Below, piece after piece: positions 51,748 to 60,752 of a stretch of DNA of 64,000 bases. Where the stretch lies: contig NZ_JOHS01000029.1 in the NCBI RefSeq assembly GCF_000725625.1, forward strand, positions 77,968 through 141,967. Direction: 5' to 3'. How positions within the stretch are numbered: the first letter of the stretch is position 1; each line of letters opens with the position of its first letter. Under the pieces are notes generated by a model. The model made no database searches, was not told where the DNA came from, and saw nothing but the letters and a program-made list of their open reading frames with translations. The position numbers and the translations under genes were made by a program. This DNA comes from Streptomyces sp. NRRL F-6676 (GTDB taxonomy: Bacteria > Actinomycetota > Actinomycetes > Streptomycetales > Streptomycetaceae).

Positions 51748-54498
51748 GTGGACCCCTTCGACCCGCGCGGACACGCCAACCGCGCGCTGCTGGTCGGCGT
51801 GTCCGCGTACAAGTACACGAAGCCGCAGCCCGACGGCGTGCCCGGCCATCTCCCGGCCGTGGAGCACAACGTGGTGCGGCTGCGGGACGTGCTGCGCCGG
51901 GGCGGGGTGTTCGCGGACGGGGAGATCACCGTCGCCCGCTCACCCTCGCAGGAGCGCTTCGGGCACGCCCTGCGCACGGCGGTGCGGGACGCCGAGGGGC
52001 TGCTGCTGTTCTACTTCGCCGGGCACGGGGCGATCCCGAGCGCGGGCAACGAGCTGTTCCTGCAACTGCGCAACGCCCGCGTGGTCGCGGGTGAGCACGC
52101 GGTGTTCCCGGGCGCGGACGCCTTCAGCAGTGTGCTGACGGAGCTCGTGACGAGCCGGGCGCGGCACGTGGTCGTGATCCTGGACTGCTGCTTCGCCGGC
52201 AACGCGGCCCGGGTGTGGGAGACGCTGCCGGACAAGCGGCGGATCTCGCTGCTGATGAGCGTGCAGGCCAACCACCGCATCGACGCGGGCCCGGACAGGA
52301 CGCCGACCCCGTTCACCGAGCAGCTGGTCCACCTGCTCGGCAGCGGCGACCCGGTGGCCTTCCAGGACCTGTGGGAGCCGCTCCACAGCCATCTGAGCGC
52401 CCACCACCGCACGCTCCGCGAGGAGCCCTGGGACCCGCAGAGCAGGACGGCGGGTGAGGAGGACGTGCTGCTGGTGGCGGGGTCCGCACGGGGCCCGTCG
52501 GTACCGATCACGGGCGCACCGGAGCGGAACACCACCGGCCCCGGCCCCGGCCCCGCCCCCGAGCCGCACCTCCCCGTTCCCCGGCCGCCCGTCCGCGAGC
52601 CGTTCCCGCGGCGACTGGCCACCGCCCTGCTGCGGACCGGCCAGGTGACCCTCGCCCTGACCGGCCTGGGCAGAGGTCTGCGGGACCTGGACAGGGGCTC
52701 ACGGCAGGACCCGGGAGGCCCCTTACGCGAGCCGGTTCCGGGCGGCGCCCCCCGGGAGCCGGTCCCGGACCGCCCCGGCCCCCACCCCCACCGCACCCGC
52801 CGCATCGCCGCCGTCCTCTCCCTCGCGCTCGCCGTCCTCGCCACCTCCCTCGGCGGCTACGCCCTGTTCGGCCCCGGCGGCGACTCCTCCTGCGGACCGC
52901 CCCTGGAACTGCGCGTGCTGACCGACCCCGACCTCGAACAGGCCGTACGGGACGCGGCCGACGCCTACCTCACCTCCGACGCCAACACCGGCTCCGACGG
53001 CTGCCGTCGCACCGGCATCACCGTCTACAGCGCGGGCGCCGCCGATGTCGTCGCAGCGCTGCGGCAGCGGACCGAGGACTGGCGGGACCCGCGCGACGAG
53101 GACACCAACCCGCAGCGCGACATCGGCGCGCAGCCGGACGTGTGGATCCCCGCCTCCCGCGCCGACGTCGCCCGCGTCACCGCCGAGCGGGACACCGACT
53201 CGTACGCCGCCGTCCTGCGCACCCTCGGCACGCTCGCCCACTCCCCGCTCGTCCTCGCCGTGCCCGACCGGCTGGCCGCCCCCGCGGGCGAGCGTTCCGG
53301 CCGTACCCTCGCCGCCCTCCTGGCCGCCCTCACCGACCGCGACCGGGACGCCGAAGTACGCCGCCCCGACCCGGAGTTCACCGACGCGGCGCTGCTCTCC
53401 ACGATCGGTCTGTACGGCCCGGCGGGGGACGGTGCGGCCGCCGGGGAGCAGCGTGTCGCCCAGGCGGGACCGCCCTCGTCCACCGCCGCCGACCTGCTGT
53501 GCGCGCTGCCCGAGAGCGGCGCCGTCGACCGCCGTACCACCGCGCTCGTCCCCGAGTTCCTGCTGCGCAGCGGCATCGGCTGCGCGCACACCACACGGGT
53601 GGGGCGCACGGCCGAGTACCCCTCGGACGTCCCCGGCGTCGAGCCCGCCTTCGTGCACGTCCACTGGGACGACGCCGACCGCGACGAGCCGCGCCGCACC
53701 GGGGCGGTCGAGGACTTCTACCACTGGCTGGAGCGACCGGACGGCGGGCAGCGCGTGTTCGGCGCCGCCGGGTTCCGCGCCGCGGCCGGCGGCCACGCGC
53801 TGCTCGACGACGGCCGGACCGCGCACGGCGTGCTGCGCGAGCCCGGGGCGCTGCCCGGCGGGGCGGACCGCGAGCCGATGGAGTCCGCGCTCGCCTCCTA
53901 CCGCGGCGCGCACGGCCCCGGCCGGGTGCTGTTCCTGCTGGACAGCTCCGGTTCCATGGGCGGGCAGTGGCAGGGCCCGAGCGGCGGCCCCGGGATACTG
54001 AAGCAGTCCCTCGGCGGCCTCGGCGACCAGGACGAGTACGGGGTGTGGGGGGTGGCCTCCGAACCGGGCGCCGAGAAGCCGTACCGGACGCTGCTCTCCT
54101 TCGGCCCGCACCGGCGCGCCGCGGCGGAACGCACCCTGGACCGCGAGGCCGCCGTGCGCGACGCGGAGTCCGACCCGTACGCCGCGCTGCGCGCCGCGCT
54201 CGACGACATGACGGGCCGCGGCACCGACGACGACCGGCCCGAGCTGATCGTCTACCTCACCGACGACGAGGACGACGACCGGCTCACCGGCGCCCGCCTC
54301 GACACGCTCCTGGACAAGGCGCGCACGGCCGGCGTCCCGGTGGCGATGGTGTCGCTGGCGAACGGCGGCTGCGCCCCCGCGCGCCCCGACGCCCGGATCT
54401 CCGAGGCGAGCGGCGGCCGCTGCCTGGACGCCGGCGGGGACGTCGGCGCGGGCCTGAAGGACGAGGTCGCGCGGACGGGGACGGGGGAGGACGGATGA
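51748..54498 (+). CDS. Caspase-family protease fused to external solute-binding and VWA domains
   Basis: Protein of 916 residues with an unusual order. Residues 8-200: caspase/metacaspase domain with RALLVGVSAYKY at the start, catalytic His H93 in FYFAGHGA, and catalytic Cys C148 in VVILDCCFAGNA. Then a Pro/Arg/Gly-rich linker (about 255-345), one membrane segment (about 352-373, IAAVLSLALAVLATSLGGYAL), a periplasmic-binding-protein-like external domain (about 385-700), and a VWA domain from about 725 with the MIDAS motif LLDSSGSMGG and a downstream acidic run (LTDDEDDD). A caspase inside and sensor domains outside would couple an extracellular signal to proteolysis. GTG 51748 is the start. 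It overlaps the lipoprotein gene by four bases. Confidence 0.85.
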   Translation: MDPFDPRGHANRALLVGVSAYKYTKPQPDGVPGHLPAVEHNVVRLRDVLRRGGVFADGEITVARSPSQERFGHALRTAVRDAEGLLLFYFAGHGAIPSAGNELFLQLRNARVVAGEHAVFPGADAFSSVLTELVTSRARHVVVILDCCFAGNAARVWETLPDKRRISLLMSVQANHRIDAGPDRTPTPFTEQLVHLLGSGDPVAFQDLWEPLHSHLSAHHRTLREEPWDPQSRTAGEEDVLLVAGSARGPSVPITGAPERNTTGPGPGPAPEPHLPVPRPPVREPFPRRLATALLRTGQVTLALTGLGRGLRDLDRGSRQDPGGPLREPVPGGAPREPVPDRPGPHPHRTRRIAAVLSLALAVLATSLGGYALFGPGGDSSCGPPLELRVLTDPDLEQAVRDAADAYLTSDANTGSDGCRRTGITVYSAGAADVVAALRQRTEDWRDPRDEDTNPQRDIGAQPDVWIPASRADVARVTAERDTDSYAAVLRTLGTLAHSPLVLAVPDRLAAPAGERSGRTLAALLAALTDRDRDAEVRRPDPEFTDAALLSTIGLYGPAGDGAAAGEQRVAQAGPPSSTAADLLCALPESGAVDRRTTALVPEFLLRSGIGCAHTTRVGRTAEYPSDVPGVEPAFVHVHWDDADRDEPRRTGAVEDFYHWLERPDGGQRVFGAAGFRAAAGGHALLDDGRTAHGVLREPGALPGGADREPMESALASYRGAHGPGRVLFLLDSSGSMGGQWQGPSGGPGILKQSLGGLGDQDEYGVWGVASEPGAEKPYRTLLSFGPHRRAAAERTLDREAAVRDAESDPYAALRAALDDMTGRGTDDDRPELIVYLTDDEDDDRLTGARLDTLLDKARTAGVPVAMVSLANGGCAPARPDARISEASGGRCLDAGGDVGAGLKDEVARTGTGEDG

Positions 54499-55892
54499 GG
54501 GGAGCGTGCACACGTAAGGTGGCCGCTCTTGTGGCGCTGCTCCTTTTCGGCGTCCTCGCCGGCTGCACCGGCGGGGGCGGGCCCGGGCCCGGGACCGCGA
54601 GCGACACCGCGCACGACGAGCCCGGCGACATCGTCGTGGCCAGCGGCCGGGACGTGACCGGCAGGGACGGCGTCCGGCAGCAGCTCATCGAGGCCTGGAA
54701 CCGCGTCCACCAGGACGACGGCTTCCGCGCCCGGCTCGTCGAACTCCCCGGCTCCGCCGACGCCCAGCGCAGCCAGCTCCTCGGGGCGTTGCAGTCGGGC
54801 AGCGCCCAGTACGACGTGGTCAACCTGGACGTGACGTGGGTGCCGGAGTTCGCCGCCGCGCGGCTGATCCGGGCGCTGCCCGAGGACATGATCGAGAAGG
54901 ACGTCGTCCCCTCGGTGGCGGGCACCGCCCGCTGGGCCGGGAAGGTGTACGCGGTGCCGTTCAACAGCGACGTCGGCCTGCTGTACTACCGGCGCGACTA
55001 TCTGCGCGCGGCCAATGTGCAGCGGCGCGACCTGGATCACCGGCATCTGTCCTGGGAGCAGTTGCAGGGCCTCGTCCGGACCGTCGGCAAGAAGCCGCCC
55101 AAGGGCTACGAGAAGGGCTGGACGACGCAGCTGGACGCCTACGAGGGCCTTACGGTGAACGCGCTGGAGGCGTTCGCCAGCGCCACGAAGGACTTCTCCC
55201 TCACGGACGGCGAGGGCCGGTACGACGGCACCGTCGACGAACTGACCGCCGGGATCGTCGAACTGGGCAAGCGCACCGACGAGCTGTACACGCTCGGGAA
55301 CGCCGTCCGCTCCCGCGAGGACACCTCGCTGGCCGACTTCGCGGCGGGCCGCACCGCGTTCCTGCGCCACTGGCCGTATGTCTACCGCACGCTGCACCAG
55401 TCGTTCGACGCCGACCAGGTGGGCGTCACGCGGCTGCCCGGGCACGCGGTGCTGGGCGGCCAGGACCTGGCGGTGACGGCGTCCTCGCCGCGGGCCCGGA
55501 TGGCGCGGGAGCTGGTCGCGTTCCTCACCAGCGAGGAGAGCGAACGCTGCCTGCTGGACGCGGGGTTCGCGGCGACGCGCGAGTCGGCGTACACCGACGA
55601 CGACGTCACCTGCCGCCTCGCCGACGCCACCGGCGCCACGCCCACCCCGTCCCCGACGGGGGAGGGCGCCGACCGCATGCCCCGCGACCGCGCCGGCCGC
55701 CCCGCCTACGCCCGCGACACGCTCCTGCCCGCCCTGAAGAGCGCGGTGCAACGCCCCCGCACCCCCCTGTACGGGGCCTTCACCCAGACGTTCACCAAGG
55801 AGCTCGGCCCCCTGTTCGGCGACTCCCCGCCGAGCGACGCGACCCTGGCCCGGCGGCTGGACGCGGCCCTGCGCAGGGCGTTGGGGGACTGA
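54495..55892 (+). CDS. Extracellular solute-binding lipoprotein of the caspase module
   Basis: Solute-binding protein of 465 residues of the ABC-importer type 1 class. It starts with a signal peptide and lipobox (ALLLFGVLAGC), so it is membrane-anchored outside. The two-lobed binding core is seen in DIVVASGRDVTGRDG, NLDVTWVPEFAAARLIRALP, VYAVPFNSDVGLLYYRRDYL, and FAAGRTAFLRHWPYVYRTL. No transporter permease or ATPase lies next to it. It begins inside the stop codon of the caspase gene (ATGA), so it is the last gene of that operon and probably a receptor that docks with the external domain of the caspase fusion. The ligand is unknown. Confidence 0.85.
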   Translation: MRGACTRKVAALVALLLFGVLAGCTGGGGPGPGTASDTAHDEPGDIVVASGRDVTGRDGVRQQLIEAWNRVHQDDGFRARLVELPGSADAQRSQLLGALQSGSAQYDVVNLDVTWVPEFAAARLIRALPEDMIEKDVVPSVAGTARWAGKVYAVPFNSDVGLLYYRRDYLRAANVQRRDLDHRHLSWEQLQGLVRTVGKKPPKGYEKGWTTQLDAYEGLTVNALEAFASATKDFSLTDGEGRYDGTVDELTAGIVELGKRTDELYTLGNAVRSREDTSLADFAAGRTAFLRHWPYVYRTLHQSFDADQVGVTRLPGHAVLGGQDLAVTASSPRARMARELVAFLTSEESERCLLDAGFAATRESAYTDDDVTCRLADATGATPTPSPTGEGADRMPRDRAGRPAYARDTLLPALKSAVQRPRTPLYGAFTQTFTKELGPLFGDSPPSDATLARRLDAALRRALGD

Positions 55893-55907
55893 GGGGGCCG
55901 TCCGCCC

Positions 55908-55943
55908 GCTGCCGTGTCCGCTACGGCTGCCGTGTCCGCTACG
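55908..55943. repeat. Tandem 18-base repeat containing the stop codon of the NTPase gene
   Basis: Two exact adjacent copies of an 18-base unit (GCTGCCGTGTCCGCTACG) at 55908-55925 and 55926-55943. The second contains the minus-strand TAG stop of the large NTPase gene, and because 18 is a multiple of three the first repeats the stop in the same frame. Confidence 0.9.
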
Positions 55944-58900
55944 GCTCGGGAAGCGCCGGCAGCGCCGGGTTCCCGGCGCGGTGGCGGACCACCGCGGCCC
56001 AGGACGCCTCCGGTTCGGTGGCGAGGGCGGCGCGGGCGCCGGTGAGGTGGTTCACCGCGCCGTCGGGCCGCCCGCGGGCCACCGTGACGGCCGTTCCGGT
56101 GAAGGTACGCAGGAGGGTCGCGCCGAGCGCGAGATAGGCGCGGACCTGGGCGACGACACGGGCCGTCCCGTACTCCTCCGGCGGCACGGCGGGCACCCGG
56201 CCCAGCGCCGCCTCCCAGTCGTCCGCCTCCGCCGGTCCCTGCGCCACGTCGGCGATCCAGCGGGCGACGGCGGGGGCGGTCGCGTCCTCCAGGCCGGCCG
56301 CGTGCCGGGTCTGCGCGGAGAGCACGGCCCGGGCATCGTCCTCGATCATCCGCTCCGCCAGCCGGGGAAGTCCGGTGAGCCGGTCGAGCGCGCGGTGCGT
56401 GGCCAGGCTCATCACCGCGCGCAGCAGATCGCGGGGCAGCCCGCCGGAGAGTATCTGGCACAGCCACAGGAACGGGTCGGGCAGCCAGACGCCCCGCAGT
56501 TCGAGCAGTTCCCGGGCCTGCGCGAGGTCGAGCGGGCGGACGGCGACGACCCGGTCGAAGGCGCTGTCGAAGACGGTGCGCACATCGAGCAGATGCCGGC
56601 CGAAGGCGGTGAGCGCGTCCTCGGATACGGCGACGAGGAAGTGGCAACCCCGGATGCCGAAGACGGCCTTGAGGTCGTTGAGGAAGCGTTCGGCCTCCTG
56701 CGCGCTGCCGACCTTGTCCAGCTCGTCGATCCCGATGACGACCCGCCCGCCGAGCGCCCGCCGCTCCAGCGCCACCTGGTCGAGCAACTCCCGGAACCGC
56801 CCGACCAGTTCGGGGTAGGTGAGGAGCTGCCGGGTGTGCTGGGTCTGCCCGGCGTCGGAGACCTGGAGCCCGCCGGGCAGGGCGAGCTGCGCGGTACGGC
56901 CGTGCTGGTACGTCAACTGGTAGTGCAGCAGCCGCAGATGCGCGGCGGCCGAAGCTTCGGCGCCCCCGCGCGGAGTACCGCGACGGCGGCGCGGTCCGCC
57001 CGGCCCGGTGAACGGGGTGAGCGACCAGCCCACCCCGACCGCGACGAGCACCGCGCCGGCCGCGACGAGCAGGGCGTGCGGGTGGCCGGTGACCCGGTGG
57101 GCGGCGGAGGCCAGCTGCGGCCGGAACAGCGTGCCGAGGACCAGGGCGAGACCCGCGAGGGTGGTGAGGGCGGCGCCGGCCCGGTGCAGCAGCGCGGTGC
57201 GACGGCCGGGGACGGGGCCGGGCCGCCCGTCGGCGCCGGGCGCCTCCCCGGTGATCGCCCGGCACACCTCGGCGAACAGGTGGACGAGGAACTCGCGGGG
57301 GTCGTACGAGGTCGGCGCGGGGACGAGGACGAGCAGGTCGTCGGCGGCCGAGGTGGGCCCCGGTGTGCAGAACCGCTGCATCAGGCTCGACTTGCCCGCA
57401 CCGCGCGGCCCGCTGATCCCGATGCTCGCGCTGTCGAGTTCGCGCAGGTGGTAGTCGATCTCGGCGGTGGCGGAGGTGCCGACGAACTGGTCGGAGCGGC
57501 GGCTCCCGGTGAGCCGGGAGGGATCGACGGTGGGCAGCACGGGCACGGCGGCGGTGTCGTCCCCGGCCCGCAGCGACCCCCGCAGCAACGGCATCAGCCC
57601 GTCCCGCGCGACGGCGGTCAGCCAGTCCTGCCGCGCCTGCCGCGCGGCGTCCCGGTACCGGGGCTCCGACGACTCGGGCCAGTCGTCGGGGTCCTCGCTG
57701 TGGGCGGCGCGGGTGCGGGCGACGTACGGCCGGGCGTAGAGCCAGGCGAGCGCGAGGAAGAGGGCGAGGGTGCCGGCGGTGTAGGCGAGGTAGGGGCGGG
57801 CGTGGTCGGGGACGAGGGGCAGGAAGAGGGCCACCAACAGAGGGGAGAGCGCGCCCGAGACCGCGAAGCTGAAGAGAATGAGGAAGAACGTGCGGTCCCA
57901 GGGCGACAGGGCGAGGGGGCCTGCGGCCCCGGAAGAATTGTCCGGTCTCCAGCGGGGCAGCAGGCGCCCCTGGCTCAACCGCCCGTTGTCCTGAGCCACG
58001 CCGAACAACGCGACACTCGCGACGAGACCCATGATCGCGTTGGGGTCGCTGAGCAGGCTCTCCCCGGCACCGGCGGCGAGGGCCACGGCCGCGGTCGCCA
58101 CCACACCGGTGCCGTACCACCGGGTGATGGTCGGCAGCGCCCACAGCGGGCCGCGCAGTGAGATGGCCATCCGCCACCGCGCCTGCCGGTAGCGGTCGTA
58201 CGCGGACCGGCCGGCGTCCGCGACCGCGCGCAGTTCGTTGTCGAGGACGGAGGCGACGCGGTATCCGAACCGCTCCGCCTCGCGCTCGTACGTCTCCGCG
58301 TCGCCGTCCGCCGTGTAGGTCAGGTAGGCGACGGCCTCCGGCAGGGCGACGGTCTCCTCCCGGATCTCCGTGGCCGCGAGCTGCACGGCCCGTACGTGGG
58401 GAAGTCGGTGCGCGCCTCCGGTGGCCAGCGCGGTGCGGACCCGGTCGTTGCGGAACGCGTGGCAGCCCCGGCCGTAGCCGTCGGCGCGGACCAGGAGACC
58501 GTGCGTCTCCGCCGTTGTCAGGAACCGGCCCAGGGCCAACGGCAGGTCCCCGCTGAGGACGAAGCGGAGATGGGTCAGCCGGTACCGTCCCCAGGCGCTG
58601 CCCACGAGGAGGAAGGCGGCGAACACGCCTGCGGGAAGGGCGATCCGGACGTGCCACGGAAGCGCCTGCCACCCGCCGTGGTCCGTGGTGAGTGCGGCCG
58701 GAAGGCAGAGGAGAACGGTGGACGCGCAGGCGTTGGCGAACGCAGTCCGGCCGTTGACGCGGAGATCACCCGCCGTCCGGTGCGCGGAGGGTTCGGTGTC
58801 CGCGCGCGCGGCGGTGACGACGTATCCGGCGCACAGGCAGGCGAGGAGGAGGACGAGACCGGAGGGCGAGGGCAGCACCGGGAACCGGGCACCCGGCAGG

Positions 58901-60357
58901 TCGGTCACCGGGGCGCTCCAGACGCACACGAGTACCACCACCACCGTGGCCGCGACATGGAGCATTCCGGGGCGCACCAGCCGTACGGGTGTGCCGCGCA
59001 CCTGCGGGGTGAACAGCGAGGCGGGCGCGCCCAGAAGCAACAGCGTCCAGGCGACCCGTCCGCCGACGCGGGGCTCGGCCACGAACGACAACAGCAGCGG
59101 AACGCCCACCAACACCACCGCGAGCGCCGCCCACAGCTTTCGCGAACCGTACTTCTTCGCCATCCGCCACCACAGCAGCAGCCCGTCCTCCTCGCCGCCC
59201 ATCGCGTCGGTGAGGAGTTCCAGGCGCTGCCGCCGGTTGCTGCCGCTGTGACCCTCGATGGTCGCGGTCGGGTCGGCGGTGTCGAGGACGCGCTGCCGGA
59301 TCGCGTCCTCGTCGGGGAAGCGGTCGCCGGTCAGTTCCTCGGGGTCGCGGGGGCTCGGGTCCGCGTAGCCGCTGACCGCGAGGGAGAGCAGCCAGGGGGA
59401 GGACAGGGCGTGGGCCAGGGGGCCGTCGGGGTGTGCCTCCAGGGCCCGGGCGACGGGGGCCCAGCGGTCCCCGCCCACGGCGGTGAGGTGGCTCGCGACC
59501 GCAGAGGCCGGGAGCGGACCCAGCTCCACCGCCGACCCGATGGTCCGTTGCCGCATCACTTCGGGCGCCTCCCCACGGGAGGTCACGACGTGGCCCGTGG
59601 ACCGGGACAGCCACCCCCGCAGCTGGGTCGCGGCCGTCTCGCGCTGCGGCTCGGGAATCGCGTCGAACCCGTCGAGGACGGGCAGGACCCGCCCCCCGGT
59701 CACCAGGGGCCGTACGTCGCTCTCCTCCAGGCGGTAGCGCCCCGCGAGCGCGGAGACGAACCACTCCTGCACGCCGGTGGCGGCCGGGTCCCAGGTGGAG
59801 AGGTCGGCCAGGACCGGCACGGGCTCGCCGTCCTGGTGGTTCTCGGCCCGGTCCAGGACGAACCGGTGGGCCGCCGTGGTCTTCCCCGAGCCGGGCGGCC
59901 CCATGAGGACCGTCCGCCTGCGGCGCCGGTCCCTGTGCAGCTCCGCCAGGCTCCAGTACACCGCCGTCCCGGAGGGGGCGTCCGGCCGGGCGGACGGGCC
60001 GACGACGGTCAGCCGTGGCGAGAGCACCCCGTCCAGCCGCCGCAGCGCGTCGGACTCGATGGCGCGGACCTGGGCGAGCAGCAGGGCGGCCGACTGGTCC
60101 GGAAGGCGCCGGCGCAAGAGGCCCGGGGTGGGCCTCCCCCTGACGAACAAGGCCTGCAACAGGGCGGGCGCGGACGCCAGCGCCCCGCTGAGCGCCACCA
60201 ACGCGACGACCGTGCCCCACGACGCCGACGGCCGGAGCCCGTTCATGAACAGCGCCGTCGCCCCGACGGCGACCAGCGCCACCCACCCCACGACCAGACC
60301 CCGGCGCGAAACCCCCCGCCCCTCCCCCGAGTTCACCACCGGCGCATCATCGCGCAC
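55939..60357 (-). CDS. Large membrane protein with two P-loop NTPase modules
   Basis: Protein of 1472 residues. Two membrane segments at 20-70 are followed by a NACHT-like NTPase: Walker A GPPGSGKTT (153-161), Walker B VLPVLDGFDAI (224-233). A region with four or more membrane segments follows (about 400-560), a soluble part with EIREETVALPEAVAYLTY, then about three more (about 760-870). The second NTPase has Walker A GPRGAGKSS (near 980) and Walker B VIGIDELDKV (near 1205), of the AAA/KAP type, with two membrane segments between them (about 1045-1105). A helical C-terminus ends it. GTG 60357 is the first codon I can support, but the true start is uncertain. Convergent with the caspase operon, it is the likely sensor or NTP-driven switch for that module. 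Confidence 0.85.
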   Translation of the reverse strand: MRDDAPVVNSGEGRGVSRRGLVVGWVALVAVGATALFMNGLRPSASWGTVVALVALSGALASAPALLQALFVRGRPTPGLLRRRLPDQSAALLLAQVRAIESDALRRLDGVLSPRLTVVGPSARPDAPSGTAVYWSLAELHRDRRRRRTVLMGPPGSGKTTAAHRFVLDRAENHQDGEPVPVLADLSTWDPAATGVQEWFVSALAGRYRLEESDVRPLVTGGRVLPVLDGFDAIPEPQRETAATQLRGWLSRSTGHVVTSRGEAPEVMRQRTIGSAVELGPLPASAVASHLTAVGGDRWAPVARALEAHPDGPLAHALSSPWLLSLAVSGYADPSPRDPEELTGDRFPDEDAIRQRVLDTADPTATIEGHSGSNRRQRLELLTDAMGGEEDGLLLWWRMAKKYGSRKLWAALAVVLVGVPLLLSFVAEPRVGGRVAWTLLLLGAPASLFTPQVRGTPVRLVRPGMLHVAATVVVVLVCVWSAPVTDLPGARFPVLPSPSGLVLLLACLCAGYVVTAARADTEPSAHRTAGDLRVNGRTAFANACASTVLLCLPAALTTDHGGWQALPWHVRIALPAGVFAAFLLVGSAWGRYRLTHLRFVLSGDLPLALGRFLTTAETHGLLVRADGYGRGCHAFRNDRVRTALATGGAHRLPHVRAVQLAATEIREETVALPEAVAYLTYTADGDAETYEREAERFGYRVASVLDNELRAVADAGRSAYDRYRQARWRMAISLRGPLWALPTITRWYGTGVVATAAVALAAGAGESLLSDPNAIMGLVASVALFGVAQDNGRLSQGRLLPRWRPDNSSGAAGPLALSPWDRTFFLILFSFAVSGALSPLLVALFLPLVPDHARPYLAYTAGTLALFLALAWLYARPYVARTRAAHSEDPDDWPESSEPRYRDAARQARQDWLTAVARDGLMPLLRGSLRAGDDTAAVPVLPTVDPSRLTGSRRSDQFVGTSATAEIDYHLRELDSASIGISGPRGAGKSSLMQRFCTPGPTSAADDLLVLVPAPTSYDPREFLVHLFAEVCRAITGEAPGADGRPGPVPGRRTALLHRAGAALTTLAGLALVLGTLFRPQLASAAHRVTGHPHALLVAAGAVLVAVGVGWSLTPFTGPGGPRRRRGTPRGGAEASAAAHLRLLHYQLTYQHGRTAQLALPGGLQVSDAGQTQHTRQLLTYPELVGRFRELLDQVALERRALGGRVVIGIDELDKVGSAQEAERFLNDLKAVFGIRGCHFLVAVSEDALTAFGRHLLDVRTVFDSAFDRVVAVRPLDLAQARELLELRGVWLPDPFLWLCQILSGGLPRDLLRAVMSLATHRALDRLTGLPRLAERMIEDDARAVLSAQTRHAAGLEDATAPAVARWIADVAQGPAEADDWEAALGRVPAVPPEEYGTARVVAQVRAYLALGATLLRTFTGTAVTVARGRPDGAVNHLTGARAALATEPEASWAAVVRHRAGNPALPALPEP

Positions 60358-60407
60358 CCGGTGGCCGAAGGGCCAGGAATACGGGCGGAATCACCGCCCG
60401 GCGGCGG

Positions 60408-60593
60408 TCACCGGCCCGGGGCCGAGACCCCCGACACTCCCGACGCCCCCGTGCCGTCCACCTGCCGCACCGTCGTCGTGCCGTCGTCGCCCGCGCGGGC
60501 CGGGCCCGCGTTGGCGGCCAGGAGCAGGGCGGTCACGGCGATGAGCGCGGCGCCGAGTCCTCTGACGTATCGCGCGGACGTGCCTCGGGTCAT
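60408..60593 (-). CDS. Small secreted peptide, possible signalling peptide
   Basis: Gene for 61 residues. GAGG lies just upstream of the ATG at 60593. The N-terminus MTRGTSARYVRGLG and a hydrophobic core (ALIAVTALLLAANAGPA) form a signal peptide with AxA cleavage after GPARA at about residue 34. The mature part is a 27-residue Gly/Ser/Thr-rich peptide ending in GVSAPGR. The gene is divergent from an Xre-TPR regulator, the layout used by RRNPP quorum-sensing pairs in Firmicutes (TPR receptor with a secreted pro-peptide). Its function is inferred from that layout only. Confidence 0.6.
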   Translation of the reverse strand: MTRGTSARYVRGLGAALIAVTALLLAANAGPARAGDDGTTTVRQVDGTGASGVSGVSAPGR

Positions 60594-60673
60594 GGGGAAC
60601 CTCGCAAGGTCGACGGGCGAACGGCGGGCGGCGACCGGGCGGCGGCGCCGGCGCCGGCCGCATGACAGTGCCG

Positions 60674-60703
60674 CGTTAAGCGTGTTTAATACGGCGCTTA
60701 ACG
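60674..60703. promoter_or_regulatory. Operator between the secreted peptide and the TPR regulator
   Basis: Perfect 9-base arms CGTTAAGCG (60674-60682) and CGCTTAACG (60695-60703) with a central TTTAATAC, so three TTAA boxes lie 10 and 12 bases apart. The AT-rich core stands out in the G+C-rich surroundings. Confidence 0.7.
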
Positions 60704-60752
60704 TAGAGCCTGTGGGAGCCTGACCACAAGGGATCCAGGGGGAGTTGGGGCT

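Noticed and set aside
55706..58672. 988-codon minus-strand frame inside the NTPase gene
   Set aside because: Different frame of the same strand as the NTPase; sequence is Arg/Pro-rich and lacks the P-loop motifs present in the true frame.
58396..60723. 775-codon plus-strand frame over the NTPase gene
   Set aside because: Antisense shadow with His/Gln/Arg-rich composition and no domains.
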